Origin: Carya illinoinensis
Taxonomy: Eukaryota > Streptophyta > Magnoliopsida > Fagales > Juglandaceae
Assembly: GCF_018687715.1 (NCBI RefSeq)
Contig: NC_056756.1
Span: forward strand, 40,644,480 to 40,708,479
Length of the DNA stretch: 64,000 nucleotides
Direction of reading: 5' to 3'
Part shown: positions 32,567-45,360 of the stretch, in pieces
How the letters are laid out: every line of letters begins with the position of its first letter
How positions within the stretch are numbered: position 1 is the first letter of the stretch
Program-made: the position numbers and the translations under genes
Notes under the pieces: model-generated
The model's database searches: none
Seen by the model: only the letters and a program-made list of their open reading frames with translations
What the model was told of the DNA's origin: nothing

Positions 32567-33905
32567 TGTTGAACCCAAGATTTCAAGTTTTGTGTAATTA
32601 TATATTTACACATGGATTTTGATGATAACAAATGAATTCAAAGAATAAAGAAGTCTCAAGCTCAAGTTGTCTACACAATGGAGTCAAGCACATCAAGGAA
32701 ACAAGCATGAGCAAGAAGGGAACAAGTTCACATTAAAATTATAGAGTAATGTTGTAAATCTCTTCAAAATTCGAAATTAGGATTAATGCTCAAAATTAAT
32801 ATTTTATCATAAAGTATTAAAATACATTTTTCACATGTGCATGAATATTTTTGAAAATTAAATTTGAAAATTTTGAAAGATGATTGATTGTCATCTTTTG
32901 CATGTGCATGCCTTGATTAAAGGGTTGAACTTTGAAAATATTAAAGATGATTGATTGTCATCTTTCACATGTGCATGTTTTATTTGAATATTTTCAAAAG
33001 TGATTGATACTTTTTTAGACTTATACAAAAGGTAGATGATTTTGTTTGAAAAATTTGAAAAGTAAAGTGTGCTCATTTTGTCATATACAAAAAGTAAAAG
33101 ATTAGGTTTGAATTTTTTGAAAAGGAAAGTGTGCTCATTTTGTCATATGCCAAAAGTAAAAGATTAGGTTTGATTTTTTTAAAAAAAGTGAATGATGTTG
33201 TCTTTGACAATTAAAAAGAAGAACCTTTTATTTGAATTTTTTGAAAAAGTGAATGATATTGTCTTTGACATGTGAATCTTTTTAAATTTGAATATGAAGT
33301 CTCATATGCCTATAAATAGATCATTTGAGAGCTTCACATTCACAACACCAAGAGCATACAACATTCATTCAAAGTTTTCATTCTCTCTTCTCTAAGCATT
33401 GAGCATTAATCCTTATTCATTTTGAGAGATATAGTTTGCGCTGTATTGTTCTTATTTCACTCATTGAGGAGTGTTTTCTGATAACCTACCCACTATCAGC
33501 TTTTGTATCAGAAAAAGGGTGTGTATAACCCTTGTGCGTGTAGAAAGTATTCTACACGGGGAATAGTTGAATCACCACGTGTAAGGTGATTGCAAGTGTA
33601 GAGGGTGTTCTACACGGATCCTTTGTAGCGGTGTTGTTCAAAGGTGTAATAGGTTTCTATCTCCACCTGAAGGAGGTTGAATAGTGAATTTGGGAATCCT
33701 CAAGGGGTAGCTTGAGGCGAGGACGTAGGCAGTGGGGCCGAACCTCGTTAACATACTGAGTTTGCTTCTCTCTTACCCTTACTCTTTATATTTATTGTTA
33801 TTTCATATTTTGTTTATATTTTATATTATATATTTGATTTATAATTGTTATTTTTTTAATACAACTCAATTCACCCCCCCTCTTGTGTTAGTCATCTGAG
33901 CAACA
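32567..33905 (+). repeat. 3' LTR of Sirevirus-type element
   Basis: 1339 bp, same length as the 5' LTR. Differences seen by eye are mostly C/T and G/A changes plus two or three one-base indels in A or T runs. Confidence 0.93.
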
Positions 33906-33910
33906 ACATT

Positions 33911-36900
33911 GGAGCATCTCAACCACCTGCTTCGAGTCCCCTTCTAGGCAGACTTGCCTCAGCCCCATTTCCTGACAAAATATTACAGCCAGCAGTAGAC
34001 CATAGGCCTCTGCATCAAATGGTTCCCCCCTAACCTGCCTTGATGCCTGAAGGTACCAATGACCAGGCCCTGGTGATCCCTGATAATGACTCCTATGCCA
34101 ACCCTTCCCTCTCCCCTTCTAACTGCTGCATCCCAATTAGCCTTAAACTGACCCAGGGAAGGTTTGCTCCATCTGTGAACCACTGTCTTGACCTGGTTGA
34201 GAGTTGATTTGGGGTTTGTGGTTGAAGCTTTGTAGTCCAGTAGATCAGTCCTGGCCTGCTGAGCTAGGATCGAGGGGTGCCTAAATCCTTTTCCCTGCAG
34301 GAACTCATTTCTTTTGGTCCAGATCCCTCTGAGTGTGACTGCTACCTCTTCCAATTCTGCAGTATTTAATCTTGCCACTAGCTCAACCCATATGTCAAAC
34401 ATCAAATCACTATGAACAACCATCTTTTGCACCTTCCTGCAGCCTTGACTCCACACATCTCTTGCTGCAGCACAGCCCCACAAAACATGGCCTGAGGTTT
34501 CAGAACCCTGCATACACACTGGACACTTGCTTTCTGATATTATTTTCCTCCTCCTCAAGTTGGCTAGGGTAGGTAAAGCCTCACTGCAGGCCCTCCAAAT
34601 AAACATCTTGACTGCAGGGGCTAGCCTTAATTTCCATAATGCTTTCCAAACTCCTTGGTCATTAGTTCTATTCGAGTTTTCCCCTTCCATTTCACTAATC
34701 ATGTCTCTGTGGAGATGGTACCCACTCTTGACTGTGTACAGGCCATTGCTTGTTAACCTCCATACTCTCACATCCTTTCTGCCACTAACACTGATAGGAA
34801 TGGACTTGATTGCTTCCACTTCTTCTTCTGAGAACAATTGTTGGAGTAGGGGTTCTCTCCATCTTAGTTGATGAGGCTCAAGCAGATCACTTACTGTCTG
34901 ATAGTTGCAGTTTGGTACCTGAGTGGATTTGACTTGGTACTCGGGAAGGGAAGGGATCCAACAATCTGACCAGATGTTGATGCTATGTCCATTGTCCATT
35001 GCCTGTTCAATAAGGCTGTGAGAGCTTTAGCACAAATTATGAAAATGTAAGGAGATAAGGGGTCTCCTTGTCGAATACCCCTCGTGGGCATAAACTGTTG
35101 TTGGGGCTCACCATTAACTATGATAGAGTAGGACACTGATTTGAGGCAGTTCTGAACCAAGTTGATCCAGTGTTGAGGGAAACCCATCTTACCCATTACA
35201 GCTGTGACAAAATCCCATTCTACCCTATCATACTCCTTGCTCATGTCCAATTTGAGTGCCATGAACCCTCTCCTCCCTTTCACCCTTGATGTCATTGAGT
35301 GCAGCACTTCATATGCAATCAGAGTGTTATCTGAAATCAGTCTCCCAGGAACAAAGGCACTCTGGTTCAAGGAGATTATATTGGGCAATATACCTTTCAG
35401 TCGGTTTGCTAAGGTTTTTGATACAACCTTGTAGAGGACATTGCAAAGACTGATTGGTCTATACTCAGCCACTATCTCAGGTTTTCTGACCTTAGGGATC
35501 AGAGTTATATACGTATCATTAACCTCTTGTAAAGAGGCCTCTTGGTTTAGAGCTTTGAGGGCAAAATCACACACTCCCTTTCCCACTACTTGCCAATGCT
35601 GTTGATAGAACTGGGCTGGGAACCCATCAGGACCAGGTGATCCCAATTGATTCATTTGAAATACTGCATTGGTGACCTCCTCGGGGGTAAATGGTTCCAT
35701 GAGCCTGCTTTCCATTTCTTCATTTACTTTAGGCTCTAGTGCAAGTAAGCATTCCTCTATGTTAGAAGGTGAAGAGGTAGTGAAGAGAGAAGAGAAAAAA
35801 CCTGTGAAGACACCTCCTATGGCCTGCTGTTCAGTGATCTCTCGACCCAAATGGTCTTTGATGGCCTTTATGGTATTTGTTTTCCTTCTTTGGTTTGCCT
35901 GCATATGGAAAAACTGGGTATTTCTGTCTCCACACTTGAGCCAATGTTGTTTTGCCCTCTGGCGCCATACCATGTCTCTTTCTGCAAGTGAGAGCTCGAC
36001 CTCCCCTTGTAATTGTTTCATTTCATCCGCATGTTGTCCAGTTCCACTATTTTGAAGGTGACTAATCCTGTTCATTTTCTGTGCTATGTCTCTTTGATCA
36101 TTATCTTTGGTTTTTTTCCTCCAATGCACCAATTCCCTTTGGCATACTCTTAGCTTATTTCTCATTGAGCTGGCTCCATTACTCCCATTCTGACCTTTTC
36201 CCCATGCTTCTTTTACAATTCCCTGGCATTCATCTCTTAAGTCCCAAGAAGCCTCATATCTGAATATCAAGCCCCTCTTGTTTCTTGAGCAGTTCAGAAA
36301 CTGTTTGTTAATGTGTAATGGTAAGTGGTCAGAGCTAACAGCAGGAAGTATTGTGCACGATGCCAAATTATGCAAGTTACTCCATTCCTTGTTTGCAAAA
36401 GCTCTATCTATTCTCTCCTTTATGAAGTCACCCCCAAACCTGTTATTGGCCCATGTATACTTCTGCCCCCAAGACTGTAAATCACTTAGACCACATCTTT
36501 CAACCACCTGTCTGAATTCCTCTATCTGTTTGTATGGCCTGCTTGCCCCCCCAAGTTTCTCCTTCTGGTAGAGAATTTTATTGAAATCCCCTGCACACAG
36601 CCATGCCATAGGGGTGGTGGGTTTAAGCATATGGAGTAATTCCCAGCTACCACTCCTCTTAGCTACTTCTGGGTGGCCATAAAAGCCTGTGAATTGCCAG
36701 GCAATGCCATTTTCCTCCTCCAGCACTATAGCACTAATGTGCCACCGTGAGTAGCTAATGATTTCTACATTCTAATCTGTTTTCCATAACAATGCTATTC
36801 CTCCCCTGAGACCCACACTATCTACTGCCAGACAGTTATCAAATCTTAGTTTCCTCCTGATCATGTCCATTCTTCTACTGTTGCATTTAGTCTCCACTAG

Positions 36901-36987
36901 GAAAACTAAATATGGGAGCTTATCCTTAGCTAATTGCCTAAGGACTCTAACTGTTCGAGGGTTCCCAAGCCCTCGGCAGTTCCACAC
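33911..36987 (-). pseudogene. LINE ORF2: endonuclease, partial RT, zf-RVT, RNase H start
   Basis: Starts at VWNCRGLGNPRTVRVLRQL, the AP-endonuclease opening typical of plant L1 ORF2. A stop follows at 36772, where related copies continue in frame. The frame 36726-34891 holds GDFNKILYQKEKLGG, SSDHLPLHI, then the RT fingers and palm (GSPGPDGFPAQFYQ, YRPISLCNVLYKVVSKTLAN, SAFVPGRLISDN, KLDMSKEYDRVEWDF, GIRQGDPLSPYIFIICA). Near 35000 the sequence jumps to DNGHSINIWSDCWIP, losing the FADD box and RT thumb. The frame 34999-33983 carries zf-RVT (KMFIWRACSEALPTLANLRR ... CPVCMQG ... GHVLWGC) and the RNase H start (FKANWDAAV). Without the FADD aspartates it cannot encode an active RT. Confidence 0.92.
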
Positions 36988-36995
36988 TAAGATGC

Positions 36996-38540
36996 TTATT
37001 GTTCTTGGCAGGGCTGGGATCCAGCCTCTGCCATTGGGATATGGTTTTCATTGGTTTCTCCAATTTTCTTGGTTCTTTTGGGGTTGTGTTCATTAAAAAT
37101 CCTATGCCTCTTCCTTTCTCTATCTTCCTTTCTTGTATTTCTCAGGTTATAGTTTGTTAGATCAGCAAGAGTCTCACCTGAGTTTCCTTCTGTTTGGATG
37201 TTTTCCCCTCGGGCTTTCCTTTTCCACTTCCCAGCTTTTATCCTCTTGTCAGTTGCCTTAGGCTCATTGCTGACTACCCTTCCTGGTAGAGCATCACTCA
37301 AGTTGGTTCTGACTTGGACCTTGGTGCTGCAGTCTCCATGCCTTGTGTCAGGTACCATAGTCGATTTTTCTGGATCTAGTTCCATTCTAGTGTGATATCC
37401 CACCATCTCTTTAGACTTAGGTCTAGCTATAGAGATATGGACCTCATGCAGTTCTAGGGGTTGTTCTGGTATTTTGCTTTGACTTTCTTCTAAACCTTTT
37501 TGTAAGTTCACTTTGTCTTGGGGGTCTATGGTTTCCTTTCTCAAGCCTCCTGTTGTCAACCCATACCCTTCTGTCAACCCATTCCCATCAAGGTCTGGCA
37601 TGTCCCTTCTCATTTTATCGACTGTAGCCTCCTTCTGTTCACCTATAGGGCCCTGTTGTTCTACCTGCTCCTTCAGGCCGTGTTCTCCACCTTCACCTCT
37701 CCATCTTCCTCCCTGCCGATCCCCTTGAAACTGCTTTTGGGAGTCTGAACCACCATATTTGTGGTTGTCAAAGAGATTTGTGTTCTTGGGATGAGCTCTG
37801 AGCCAGGCTCCATATTGCTGCACTGTTTGTTCTTCACCTTGATGCTCAAACCGTGGTCTCGAGCAGCTCTTTCCTCTGTGATACAGCACACCACAGTGAA
37901 AGCAAAAATTCTGGAGTCTTTCATATTTGAAAGAGATCCAGTGTTTCTGCTTATCGAACATTAACCACTTTCCTCTCAGTAGTGGTTTATGAAGATTCAC
38001 TGCCACCCTAACACGCATACACCTTCCCCATGCTAGTCCTTCCGAGTTTGATTCCACTCTAATTACATGACCCACTGATGATGCAAATTGGGTCCCGAAA
38101 TCTTCAGTCATTGCTGCAAGTGGCAAGTTGTGTAGTTGCACTCAGAATGGTTCAAATTCAAAACGTAGAGCATTAATCGAGACAGATTCGTCAACCTCCA
38201 GTATGGTCAGTAGGCTTCGGTCATAGAACCATGGCCTCCTACTCAAAACCTTTTCTTTATCTGTTATGCATTGAAACTCAATCAAAAAGCATTGGTCACC
38301 CAACTCCTTGAACCTTACCCATCCTTTTAGCCTCCAAATTTGGGACATAGTTACTCTGAAGCCTTCACTATTGACTAACTTTTCAGTTAGAGCTCTTCCA
38401 ATGATGCTATGCTTTCCACGCCTGCCTCCCTCCAGATCTTCCTCTGGTTTAACATGAAAGAAAGAACTTTCCTCTTTTGAGAGCTGTAGCCTCTCCCATC
38501 TGTTGGCAAGTTCATCTACCTCCATTCTGGTTATCTCCAC
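36996..38540 (-). pseudogene. LINE ORF1: DUF4283-type protein with zinc knuckle
   Basis: The frame from ATG 38540 reads MEITRMEVDELANRWERLQL and carries a DUF4283-like domain (RVTMSQIWRLKG, DQCFLIEFQ, VLSRRPWFYDRSLLTI). It is stopped by TGA at 38142-38144, probably a former Trp. It resumes in the same frame with a CCHC knuckle (CFHCGVLYHRGKSC, about 37895-37855) and a long hydrophilic, Lys/Glu-rich tail ending at 36996, nine bases before the ORF2 opening. Plant L1 ORF1 proteins bind LINE RNA; this copy is split by the nonsense codon. Confidence 0.87.
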
Positions 38541-38665
38541 GTTGTAACTGACTCACACAAAATGAGACTCAAGCTTTTGCCCAAGGCAGAAGCACTGGAA
38601 CCTCACTCTAACTCCCGAGAGTAGAGAAGGCACTCGTCAATCGGCCGTCTACATATTGAGATGGG

Positions 38666-39227
38666 TTGTTAGGCAATTGGGCATGTAAATATTGTATGGA
38701 CGTACTTGCAGTCTTGCATATGATGATCATAATAATAATTTATAATAAAAAAAATTAGAGATAGGAACAAAAGAACTGCAGTCTTCCTCACATGAATGCA
38801 TTAATTATCAATCTCTTTTACAAAAACTCCCAATCAATTATGTATATACATACTGCTGTGTACTTAATTTCTAAGAAGCTCCGGTGGTGGAATAAAAGTT
38901 TAAAAAAATATAAAAATAGGTGTACGTGGTGTGTGATGTATAGAAATGATAATAAATAGCAAAACTCTTTAACAAAAGATAGGGCCATGTGCCCACCAAA
39001 ATCAAGATTGTGGAAACCGAAGAGGTGATTTATAGCTTAAAAGTAAGAGTACTATAAAAAGATTTTATATTTGACGTGGATTTATATAATACGTTAAATC
39101 TAATTTATAATAAAAATAATTTTAATTATAATTTAATGTATTATGTCAAATTATATTAATTTGTGATTTTAATTTTATAAAGTCTTTTTATAATTTAAAT
39201 ATTTTCAAAAATATATATACATATATA
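38666..39227. repeat. Segmental duplication block, copy B, part 3
   Basis: Matches copy A 6961-7450 (GTTAGGCAATTGGGCAT, then the shared TACTGCTGTGTACTTAATTT and the foldback element at 39040-39205). It ends at the Helitron insertion point in a TA-rich run. Confidence 0.85.
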
Positions 39228-39589
39228 TCTTTCTATAATAATAAGTATCTATCTCATTGCTACAGTAATAAACAGTAATTTCTCATTCCATTTTCGTTTA
39301 CTTTTTCCTTCAGTTTTTGTGCATATTGTCCGTGCAAGTGTCTTTGAACTGTATTTATTATATATTTTAGTATGTTGGCAGTCCAAACCAATGACAGTTG
39401 TACTTTACAGGTGTTCTTTCCATCAGTTCACTCATGTCCCTTTCCAATGCATGATTAACCAATTGTGTCAGTATAGTGTGTCCCTAGTCAGTGCATGCAT
39501 TCAGATAACGTGTATAGGTGATATAAATGTCAGTCATGCTTCCAGACCGGTTTACATTTTAACATTATCAAGTATTATAAAATGACCAC

Positions 39590-40577
39590 TGATGAGGATT
39601 AAAAAAAAAAAAAAGGCAAAAATCGTAAAAAAACATTAAATAAGTCAAACAGACTCATTACTAAAAAATCATAAATCTAGCTAATAAAAAAATTTTAACT
39701 CACTGCTAAAAAATCATGAATCTAACTAATAAAAAATTAAAACCCAATCTAGCTAATAAAAAAATCAAAACCCACTAAAAAATTATCCTTGATAATTAGA
39801 AAAAAAAACGTGTTCTCTGCTGAAGAAGGAAAAAAAAAAAAAAGACATGCATATCTCATCTAGCTAATAAATAAATCAAAACCTAGAAAACAAATAAAAA
39901 ATCACAAAAATATTAAATAAGTCAAAACAGACTCACTACTAAAAAATCATGAATGTAGGTAATAAAAAAATTTTGACTCACTACTAAAAAATCATGGATC
40001 TAGCTAATAAAAAAATCAATCAAAATCCAATCTAACTAATAAAAAAATGAAAACCCACTAAAAAATTATCCTTGATAATTAGAAAAAAAAAACGTGTTCT
40101 CTGCTAAAGAAGGGAATAAAAAAAAAAAGAAAAAAGAAACACATGTCTCATCTAGCCAATAAATAAATCAAAACCTAGAAAACAAATAAAAAATACAAAA
40201 ATATTAAATAAGTTAAACAGACTCACTACTAAAACATCATGAATTTAGGTAATAAAAAAATTTTGACTCACTACTAAAAAATCATGAATCTAGCTAATAA
40301 AAAAATCAAAACCCAATCTAGCTAATAAAAGGCCACTTTCATTACTGAACAAAAAAAGATAAAAAAAAAAAAAAAAAATGCATCATTTCCACAGTTCATT
40401 ATAATGGTCATGACTCATGATTGGTTTTGCAGCAATTTAATTGGCTTTAGCAGTGGTTTTGCAGGGTGATAAGTCTACTAAAAAATCATGAATCTAGCTA
40501 ATAAAAAATCAAAACCCAATCTAGCTAAAAAAAGGCCACTTTCATTACTGAACAAAAAAAGGCCACTTTCATTACTG

Positions 40578-40609
<32 letters not shown>

Positions 40610-40620
40610 ATGCATCATTT
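39590..40620. repeat. Tandem repeats inside the Helitron
   Basis: A unit of about 280-290 bp starting CAGACTCACTACTAAAA recurs at 39650, 39928 and 40218. Within it, AATCTAGCTAATAAAAAAAT is itself repeated many times. GGCCACTTTCATTACTGAA recurs at about 40331, 40534 and 40561, next to A runs up to about 28 bases. Confidence 0.85.
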
Positions 40621-40884
40621 CGACAGTTCATCGACTCATGACATTCTTTCAACACTTCCTGTACAAGTAAAATTAAATCTATGTCAGATATTTAAATAAA
40701 TAGATAGGTGCATGTTTTTTCTTTTCCCATACGTGTTTGATTGGTTTTTCAGCAGAGAGATTTAAATAAAGAGAGAAATCATGTTTTACCTTTTCCTATA
40801 TCTGTATGATTGGTTTTCCAACAGTTTAATTGGCTTCAGCAGTGGTTTTGCAGGGTAATAGGACTTCTTGGAGGATTGAGGAGA

Positions 40885-41830
40885 ATAGTGCACCTTAAAA
40901 AGGGTCTTTATGGCTCATTTGTGGTTTACTGCTAGCTTGTTTCGTATAGCTGATTTGGTGTTTTCTTTCAGAGGTACATATTTCCTTAGTGTGTTATTTC
41001 TTTGTTCTTCTTTCTTCTTTATAGAACAGTGCATTTTAAAAAGGTCTTTATGACTTATTTTTGGTTTACTGCTAGCTGGTTGTGAGGGCTAAATTGGTGA
41101 TTTTTTCCTAAGCTACATATTTCCTTAGTAGCCTACTTCTTATTTCTTCTTTCTTTTTTATGGGTTATTTTTTATTCTTGCTAGCTTTTCTTTCTTCTTT
41201 GCAGTGCTTATTCTTTTTCTGTAGGTTATTTTCCTTACCCTACTAGCTTTTCTTTCTTTTCTTTTTTCCATTGTTTACTGCAGTGCTTATTGTTTTCTAT
41301 TGATTTTTTCTAGTGATTTTTTTTTTCCAGGTCTTGTTGGTTGGGCACTTTCAGAGTTCCACACATTTCTGGTTTTTATCTTTGTAAGTATATAGTGTGG
41401 TTTACTTTGTTATCTTTCATTTGTTGTTGTTCAGATTTATCCTATTTTTTGATTTGGTTCATGCTGTATATAAGAAGGTGCAATATATGAAAAGATATAA
41501 AAAGATAATGGGTTCTGTTTCTGGCTTGGTTATGTTCTATGCTGTGCTTGGTTATGTTGTTATGTTCTAAAAAGATAAGAAACTCTACACTAAGGTTATT
41601 ATTATTAACTCTTACAGTGTCTTATTTCTACTTATATGTTTTGCTATATTTGTTTTCTTAATTCTTTTGATTTCTTTTGTTATGTTCAGTGCTTTCTTTT
41701 TGGCTTGGTTATGTTCAATGTTGTCCTTAGTTATGTTCTTACGTTCTAAGAAGATAACAAACTCTACACTAAGACTATTATAATTAACTCTTACAGTATC
41801 TTATTTCTATTTATGTGTTTTGTTGTATTT
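40885..41830. repeat. Two tandem duplications inside the Helitron
   Basis: The segment with GTGCATTTTAAAAAGGTCTT and TTTACTGCTAGCT occurs near 40890 and 41025. A second pair, with AACTCTACACTAAG and AACTCTTACAGT, occurs near 41500-41640 and 41690-41825. No coding capacity recognised. Confidence 0.75.
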
Positions 41831-41854
41831 GTTTTTTTAAAACAATGACATGCA

Positions 41855-43315
41855 AACCAAAAAACTAAAATAAAACCCATAATTTTTTTAGGATGGCAAG
41901 TCATGAGAAGTATTATAATATATGCTTCTTAACTCCTATGCATCTAAATGTATACAAACTTTTTTAAAAACTGTAAACAAATGGAACAACAGTTAACTCA
42001 CATGCCACCAAAAAAATAAATCAGATCAATTAAATCAAAAAATGAAAAAGAGAATAAAACAATTATATGCAAACCAAAATAATAAAACCTATAATTTTTT
42101 TAGGATGACAAGTCATGATGGTAAGGAAAATGCCTACACATAAAATAATCTGCCTAAGAAAAAGTTTTATATTTTTTTGTGTATTCTTATAGTTTGTGGG
42201 TCAAAGTGTGGGCTGTATTCAAAGTCTTAAAGTGATTTGCCGCCTACATCATTTTATTGTATGTTCTATCTTATGTATTAAATGTGTATATATAGGATAG
42301 AGAGTTTTATTTATTGATTTTCACATGCATTACCGAATATTCATTTAAAGACCTCAGATGAAATGCATAAGAAAAAGTTGTTTTCGATATTAAGGGCCAC
42401 ATGTTTCAAACAAAAGACCAACAAACCAGCATAGATGAGATACTAGAAATGTTAAGGGCAGTACAAAGTAGATGAGATATATACCAACAAACCAACATAA
42501 TAGATCAGTACATAGATTTTGGAGGGAAAAAAAAAAAAAAAAACTTACCCAGATCTGTTCTAGGCCCCGTCTCCCTCACATGCATTGTGGTAAAAACCAA
42601 TGCAAAACAAGAAAATAAACAAGCAAATCAGGTCAAGAAATAAAATAAAAAACAGGAAATGAAAAACAATAAAAATACCGACAAATAGGGAAATATATTT
42701 TCTCATGAATATATAGATTATAGATAATAATACAGACAAATATAAACTTTACAACACTACATTATAAAAAAGATTATATTTTCTAATTGATCTAAAAATG
42801 ACACATGCAAAAACAACAATAAGCCAATTGAAAAAAATAAATAAATGACAACAAAAATCTATCATTTCACACAAAAAACTGAGGTCTTGCAAACTTACCA
42901 AAAAACATTTAATAGGAAGGGGGAAAAAAAACAGTGCCAAAAAACTATCTGTTCAAGAAAAAATGCCAAAAATCGAGAGGACACAAACCCAGAAGACCCA
43001 CAACATGCAAATGCAAAGAACTCAAAAAAATGCATGCAAACCAAAAAAGTAAAATAAAACCCATAATTGTTTTAGGATGACAAGTCATGAGAAGTATTAT
43101 AATATATGTTTCTTAATTCCTATGCATCTAAATGTATAAAAACTTTATAAAAAAATGTAAACAAATGGAACAACAGTTAACTCACATGCCACCAAAAAAA
43201 TAAATCAGATCAATTAAATAAAAAAATAGAAAAGAGAATAAAACAATTACATGCAAACCAAAATAATAAAACCCATAATTTTTTTAAGATAACAAGTCAT
43301 GATGGTAAGGGTCAA
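41855..43315. repeat. Long direct repeat inside the Helitron
   Basis: About 270 bp at 41855-42125 (containing GGATGGCAAGTCATGAGAAG and CAACAGTTAACTCACATGCC) recurs at 43025-43310, with unrelated AT-rich sequence between. No gene recognised. Confidence 0.8.
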
Positions 43316-45360
43316 AATTTCTATAATAGCCTCAAAGAAGCTTTAGTAGATGCATAGGCTAGCATATAGTTCATTTCTATCAGAAGCCTATGTTGTTGTC
43401 TAGACAAAAAATAAAATTCATTACATCAAAATTAGCATGTCTGCTTGGTTTAACGAGCAGAATTAATACCATTTTTTTAACAAAATAATGCATGCTAACA
43501 AAAAAAAAAAAAAAAAAGATCTAGCTAAAGATGACTGAAGCAGTGGTGCAAAATTGTCATCCTAACATCCACCAAAACAAAGAATCCTAATGTTTCCATT
43601 AGTAAAATCTTTCAAATTATTTTCTTAAACTTCATCCAGTCATCTTTTATTAGTGTTATGCTAATAACCGGGAAACCATTTATAACGTTCACATAACATC
43701 TACTGGAACTTTACCCCATTCAAAACAATTGTATGCATGTTTGGCTCTACTATAGCAGCACTGACCACATGGAGTTTCAGTCTAAATAAATTATGCTCAA
43801 ACGAAAAATGTACTAAACAGAACAATAATGGTATATTTCTCTGAACTAATAATGCTTTGAGAATGAATATAAATATACTAGAACTCCTTAAATCAATAAA
43901 CAAACTTCCCTAAAACATAAATTCTAGGGAAAAAAACATGATTCAGAAGACCAGGAAAGAAATCTTCCATTGAAAGAAAGATAGCACCAAATACAAATGA
44001 AATCATGACAAAAAAAGTCGATTTTAATTATAGGCAAAGTTCCATGCTTTCACAGAAACAAAAAAGCCATATGTCAAATTCGCATCCATTACCAAAAATT
44101 AACTCAAATCGTATACTAAAAGAAAAAGACAAAAATAATCAATCATAAACAATATATGACATAGAACAAATCAAGAATGGAATACTTACAATAATAACAT
44201 GTTTGAAACATATGAACAGATGAACAAAAAATTAAAGCCTCAAAAATTTCAAAAAAAAAAAAAAAAAGATTCCCATGTTCGAAATAGAGTAGATCTTCGA
44301 CTACTGATAGCATATAAAAACAAATTAAAAAATAAATTAAAAATCACGTGAAGCAATGCTATCTCCGATTAGAGCTCCCTCCCTTCCTTCTTTCCCATCA
44401 AGGCTATAATGCTTGCCTATCTTTATCATTCTCATCAAAACAAACCCACAATCAACAAAGGAAAGCCTCAAAAACTTCCCAAAAAAAAAAAAAAAAAAGA
44501 TTCCCATGTTCGACAAAACAGAGTAGATCTAGCAAAAATAAACCCATCTTCGACTACTTAAGGAGAAAAAAATAGAAGAAATAAATCTGGTTTTTTGGTT
44601 GGAATAATAAAAAATTAAATTGGTACTTTATAAAATAAAATAACAAGACTATTTAATTTCTAGCAAAATAACAATATATAACAGACCCAAATAAATAAAT
44701 AAAACCCCATGTTTAAAAAAAAAAAATCCAAAATAGACCCTAATCCTTTCCCACATGCTCATAAAACTAAAAAACTACAAAAAAAAAAAAAACACAGATT
44801 TTTTATTTTTAGCTCATTCAGTCGATATATATATTTGGCCTGAGTAAAATATCTCACCCACTTAGATGGATTATAAGTTCCAAATTTCTTTGCTATCTGC
44901 AAGTATTTCACCTCCATTAGAGATAGATTTCACCGTATTATACCATAAAACATCTCTAATAAAACTACCACACAGTTTTTCGAACCATAATTACCCAGTT
45001 CAATTCAAGTATTTAACAATCATAACAACTTTCTAACCCATAGAATGCATGCTCAAATCAGAACCAAATCACAATACAAATTTGGAACAGTGAAGGATTC
45101 AATGCAACATTCCAATCACAGTAGAACAATGCAATCTTGGTGCACACATTGAATTCTAATACCCAAGTATTAAACACGCACATCTTTCTTTTAAAAACAC
45201 CAGTTTTTCCCAAACTCAATATAAATTCTAATACCCAAATCAACATAGATCTATATAAGATATACTCTAATACCCAGTGCACAAAAAGAAAAAAAAAATC
45301 AAAATCAACAAACAGAAAACAAAAGAAACAGAGAGAGGAAAACATACCCAAGGATGAAGA
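43316..45360. other. Helitron interior, no gene recognised
   Basis: A-rich sequence with several A runs. AGATTCCCATGTTCG follows a long A run both near 44265 and near 44500, another internal duplication. Confidence 0.5.

Larger units (their letters stand above)
25345..33905 (+). mobile_element. Ty1/copia LTR retrotransposon, Sirevirus type, complete structure
   Basis: 8561 bp, flanked by ACATT (25340-25344 and 33906-33910), inserted in the RNase H region of the LINE. Both LTRs are 1339 bp, TGTTGAAC...GAGCAACA; I count about a dozen differences between them, so the insertion is young. The primer-binding site TGGTATCAGAGC is at 26686-26697 and the polypurine tract AAAAAGGGGGAGAT at 32553-32566. 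Long LTRs, a large Gag with a coiled-coil tail, gag and pol in different frames, and about 1 kb between pol and the 3' LTR fit the Sirevirus group. Gag-Pol carries six stops and one frameshift, so this copy is not autonomous. Confidence 0.94.
25032..38649 (-). mobile_element. L1-type LINE, internally deleted, split by a copia element
   Basis: Flanked by the 16-bp duplication TACATATTGAGATGGG (25016-25031 and 38650-38665), which occurs once in copy A of the duplication. The left end is a T run, so the poly(A) tail is at 25032-25046 and the 5' end is at 38649. Removing the copia insertion (25345-33905 plus one ACATT), the LINE is about 5.05 kb. Order from the 5' end: ORF1 (DUF4283-like plus zinc knuckle), ORF2 with endonuclease, truncated reverse transcriptase, zf-RVT and RNase H. 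A deletion near 34990-35010 removes the second half of the RT with its FADD box. Nonsense codons break both ORFs. Confidence 0.93.

Noticed and set aside
34372..37964. Plus-strand ORFs of 60-130 codons
   Set aside because: They are shadows of the minus-strand LINE ORF1 and ORF2.
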